A DNA stretch of 64,000 nt, taken from Mesaphorura yosii. Taxonomy: Eukaryota; Arthropoda; Collembola; Poduromorpha; Tullbergiidae. The stretch covers positions 99,683 through 163,682 of the forward strand of contig WIXG01000171.1 in assembly GCA_009869945.1 (NCBI GenBank). The letters are read 5' to 3'. Under the pieces are notes generated by a model, which was not told the origin of the DNA, did not search any database, and saw only the letters and a list, made by a program, of their open reading frames with translations. The position numbers and the translations under genes were made by a program. Positions 61,750 to 64,000 of this stretch are shown one piece after another. Within the stretch, counting starts at the first letter, position 1, and every line of letters starts with the position of its first letter.

Positions 61750-63996
61750 TCAACTGTCATAATTGCTCCCAGCATTAACTGATTCCTCTTTTTCGACTAA
61801 GTATTTTACTACCTCCAAATTCCCGTTGTTAGTAGCAATGTGCAGCGGTGTACCCTCATACTTGCTCTTAGCATTGACATCTGCCCCTTTTTCGACTAGG
61901 TATTTTACTACCTCCAAATTCCCGTTGTTAGTAGCAATGTGCAGCGGTGTACTCTCACTCGTGTTCTTAGCATTGACATCTGCCCCTTTTTCGACTAGGT
62001 ATTTTACTACCTCCAATTTCCCATTTATAGCAGCAATGTGCAAAGGGGTATAGTGACAGGTGTCTTCAGCATTAACCTCTCCCCCTTTTTCGACTAAGTA
62101 TTTTAATATTTCGAATTTCCCATTGTTGGTAGCAATGTGTAGCGGTGTATCCTCATACGTGCTTTTAGTATTGACATCTGCCCCATTTTCGACTAAGTAT
62201 TTTAATATTTCCAATTTCCCGTTGTTAGTAGCAATGTGCAGCGGTGTACCCTCATACCTGCCCTTAGCATTGACATCTACCCCTTTTTCGACTAAGTATT
62301 TTACTACCTCCAATTTCCCATTTATAGCAGCAATGTGCAAGGGCGTATAGTGACAGGTGTCTTCAGCATTAACCTCTCCCCCTTTTTCCACTAAGTATTT
62401 TAATATTTCCAATTTCCCGTTGTTAGAAGCAATGTGCAGCGGTGTACTGTCACTTGTGTTCTTAGCATTAACTTCTGCACCATCTTCGACTAAGTATTTT
62501 ACTACCTCCAATTTCCCGATTTTAGTAGCAATGTGCAGCGGTGTTCCCTCATCCGTGTTCTTAGCATTGACATCTGCCCCTTTTTCGACTAAGTATTTTA
62601 CTACCTCCAATTTCCCGTTGTTAGAAGCAATGTGCACCGGTGTACTCTCACTCGTGTTCTTAGCATTGACATCTGCCCCTTTTTCCACAAAGTATTTTAC
62701 TACCTCCAATTTCCCGTTCTTAGTAGCAATATGCAGCGGTGTGTTGTGATATTTGTTCATATTATTAACATCTACCCCTTTCTCGACAAAGTATTTTACT
62801 ACCTCGAATTTCCCGTTCTTTATAGCAATGTGCAGCGGGGTATCCTCAAACTTGCCCTTAGCATTGACATCTGCCCCATGTTCGACTAAGTATTTTACTA
62901 CATCCGATTTCCCATTTACAGCAGCAATGTGCAAGGGGGTATAGTGACCAGTGTCTTCAGCATTAACATCTGCCCCTACTTCAACTAAGTATTTTACTAC
63001 CTCCAATTTCCCATGGTTAGTAGCAATGTGCAGCGGTGAGTCCTCATACGTGCTCTTAGCATTGACATCTGCCCCATTTTTGACTAAGCATTTTAATATT
63101 TCCAATTTCCCGGTTTTAGTAGCAATGTGCATTGGTGTACCCTCGTACTTGCTTATTGCATTGACATTTGCTTCTTTTTCGATTAAGTATTTTACTACCT
63201 CCAATTTCCCGTTGTTAGTTGCAATGTGCAGCGTTGTACCCTCATACGTGCTCTTAGCATTAACTTCTGCACCATCTTCGACTAAGTATTTTACTACCTC
63301 CAATTTCCCGGTTTTAGTAGCAATGTGCAGCGGTAAACCCTCATACGTGCTTTTAGAATTGACGTCTGCCTCTCTTTCGATTAAATATTTAACTATTTCC
63401 CATTCCCCCTTTTTTATGGCAATGTGCAGCGGTGTGCTCACATCAAAGTGTTTATGGTCAACATCTGCCCCATTTTCGACTAAGTATTTTAGCACTTTAA
63501 GATGCCCAAATACTACTGCAATGTGCAGTAGTGCGTTGTGATATTTGTTCCTATCATTAACATCTACCCCTTTCTCGACAAAGTATTTTACTACCTCGAA
63601 TTTCCCGTTTTTTGTAGCAATGTGCAGCGGGGTATCCTCTAACTTGCCCTTAGCATAGACATCTGCCCCATGTGCGACTAAGTATTTTACTACATCCGAT
63701 TTCCCATTTACAGCAGCAATGTGCAAGGGGGTATAGTGACCAGTGTCTTCAGCATTAACATCTGCCCCTTTTTCGACTAAGTATTTTAATATTTCCAATT
63801 TCCCATTCTTAGTAACAATGTGCAACGGTGTACCCTCATACGTGCTCTTAGCATTGACATCTGCTCCATTTTGGAGTAGGTATTTTAATATTTCCAATTT
63901 CCCGTTGTTAGAAGCAATGTGCAGCGGTGTACTCTCACTTGTGTTCTTAGCATTGATATCTGCCCCTTTTTCGACTAAGTATTTTACTACCTTCAA
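61750..63996 (-). CDS. Ankyrin-repeat protein, 3' part only, at least 748 residues, no intron
   Basis: A continuous minus-strand frame enters from beyond the window edge and ends at TGA 61750. It consists of about 22-23 ankyrin repeats of exactly 33 residues (99 bases) with consensus TPLHIATNNGKLEVVKYLV followed by EKGADVNAK. The canonical TPLHIA helix start and GADVNA loop are kept in nearly every unit. Ankyrin arrays are protein-binding scaffolds; no other domain is visible, so the partner and location are unknown. The final half-repeat decays (EKEESVNAGSNYDS) before the stop. Repeats are unusually alike at the DNA level, with 297-bp and 792-bp higher-order periods. The true start is outside the window; the first in-frame methionine seen is near the edge and should not be taken as the start. 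It could belong to an arthropod lineage-specific expansion, to a laterally acquired gene or to a mobile-element passenger. Confidence 0.85.
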   Translation of the reverse strand: MKVVKYLVEKGADINAKNTSESTPLHIASNNGKLEILKYLLQNGADVNAKSTYEGTPLHIVTKNGKLEILKYLVEKGADVNAEDTGHYTPLHIAAVNGKSDVVKYLVAHGADVYAKGKLEDTPLHIATKNGKFEVVKYFVEKGVDVNDRNKYHNALLHIAVVFGHLKVLKYLVENGADVDHKHFDVSTPLHIAIKKGEWEIVKYLIEREADVNSKSTYEGLPLHIATKTGKLEVVKYLVEDGAEVNAKSTYEGTTLHIATNNGKLEVVKYLIEKEANVNAISKYEGTPMHIATKTGKLEILKCLVKNGADVNAKSTYEDSPLHIATNHGKLEVVKYLVEVGADVNAEDTGHYTPLHIAAVNGKSDVVKYLVEHGADVNAKGKFEDTPLHIAIKNGKFEVVKYFVEKGVDVNNMNKYHNTPLHIATKNGKLEVVKYFVEKGADVNAKNTSESTPVHIASNNGKLEVVKYLVEKGADVNAKNTDEGTPLHIATKIGKLEVVKYLVEDGAEVNAKNTSDSTPLHIASNNGKLEILKYLVEKGGEVNAEDTCHYTPLHIAAINGKLEVVKYLVEKGVDVNAKGRYEGTPLHIATNNGKLEILKYLVENGADVNTKSTYEDTPLHIATNNGKFEILKYLVEKGGEVNAEDTCHYTPLHIAAINGKLEVVKYLVEKGADVNAKNTSESTPLHIATNNGNLEVVKYLVEKGADVNAKSKYEGTPLHIATNNGNLEVVKYLVEKEESVNAGSNYDS
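61760..63996 (-). repeat. Tandem 99-bp repeat array with 3-unit and 8-unit higher-order periods
   Basis: The DNA of the ankyrin ORF is a tandem array of 99-bp units. The marker word TGTCTTCAGCATTAACCTCT occurs at 62061 and 62358 (297 bp apart, three units). The related TGTCTTCAGCATTAACATCT occurs at 62952 and 63744 (792 bp apart, eight units), followed in each case by the same order of distinctive units. Confidence 0.85.
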
Positions 63997-64000
63997 ATTC

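Noticed and set aside
61763-63541. Series of plus-strand frames opposite the ankyrin array
   Set aside because: They break at every few units and simply mirror the 99-bp ankyrin units.
61750-63996. CRISPR-like or satellite interpretation of the regular 99-bp repeats
   Set aside because: The units are contiguous and encode a continuous ankyrin frame without spacers.

Overview
The window is nuclear DNA of an arthropod. The main evidence is one complete muscle myosin heavy chain gene (Mhc) that follows the arthropod plan: a single gene carrying clusters of alternative exons rather than several separate genes. Short GT-AG introns, an arthropod-type exon layout and a survivin/deterin homologue agree with this. 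A hexapod or branchiopod crustacean fits best. The species cannot be named from the sequence.

Layout. Positions 1-27,482 are almost gene-free. The only supported coding piece there is a 251-codon, Ser/Asn/Gly-rich exon on the minus strand (7861-8613) that looks like the N-terminal exon of a transcription factor. A small foldback (MITE-like) element lies at 14749-15174. A nine-exon minus-strand gene (27483-36014) encodes a 526-residue, all-helical protein that I could not assign. It is head-to-head with Mhc, and about 0.5 kb separates its start codon from a TATA box on the Mhc side.

Mhc (coding 37562-56958, plus strand) was rebuilt exon by exon and the reading frame closes across every junction. 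The main form is 1957 residues, against about 1960 for the fly protein. Alternative exons occur in four places: an N-terminal motor exon pair, a loop-2 pair, a converter pair and a choice of C-termini. The relay, the exon-7-like region and the S2 hinge appear to be constitutive. Both converter exons use a GC donor instead of GT. The exon that begins the rod continues upstream, in frame and with an ATG, through its own splice acceptor. That is the structure expected for an internal-promoter product like Drosophila myosin rod protein.

Downstream on the plus strand is a two-exon survivin-like BIR gene (58667-59475). Next is a noncoding stretch with an imperfect terminal inverted repeat (60542-61648). 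The window ends inside an intronless minus-strand ankyrin-repeat ORF (61750 to beyond 63996) made of nearly identical 99-bp units, with 297-bp and 792-bp higher-order periods that indicate recent tandem amplification.

The genes are not a functional cluster. The most informative part of the window is the alternative-exon and alternative-start architecture of Mhc.
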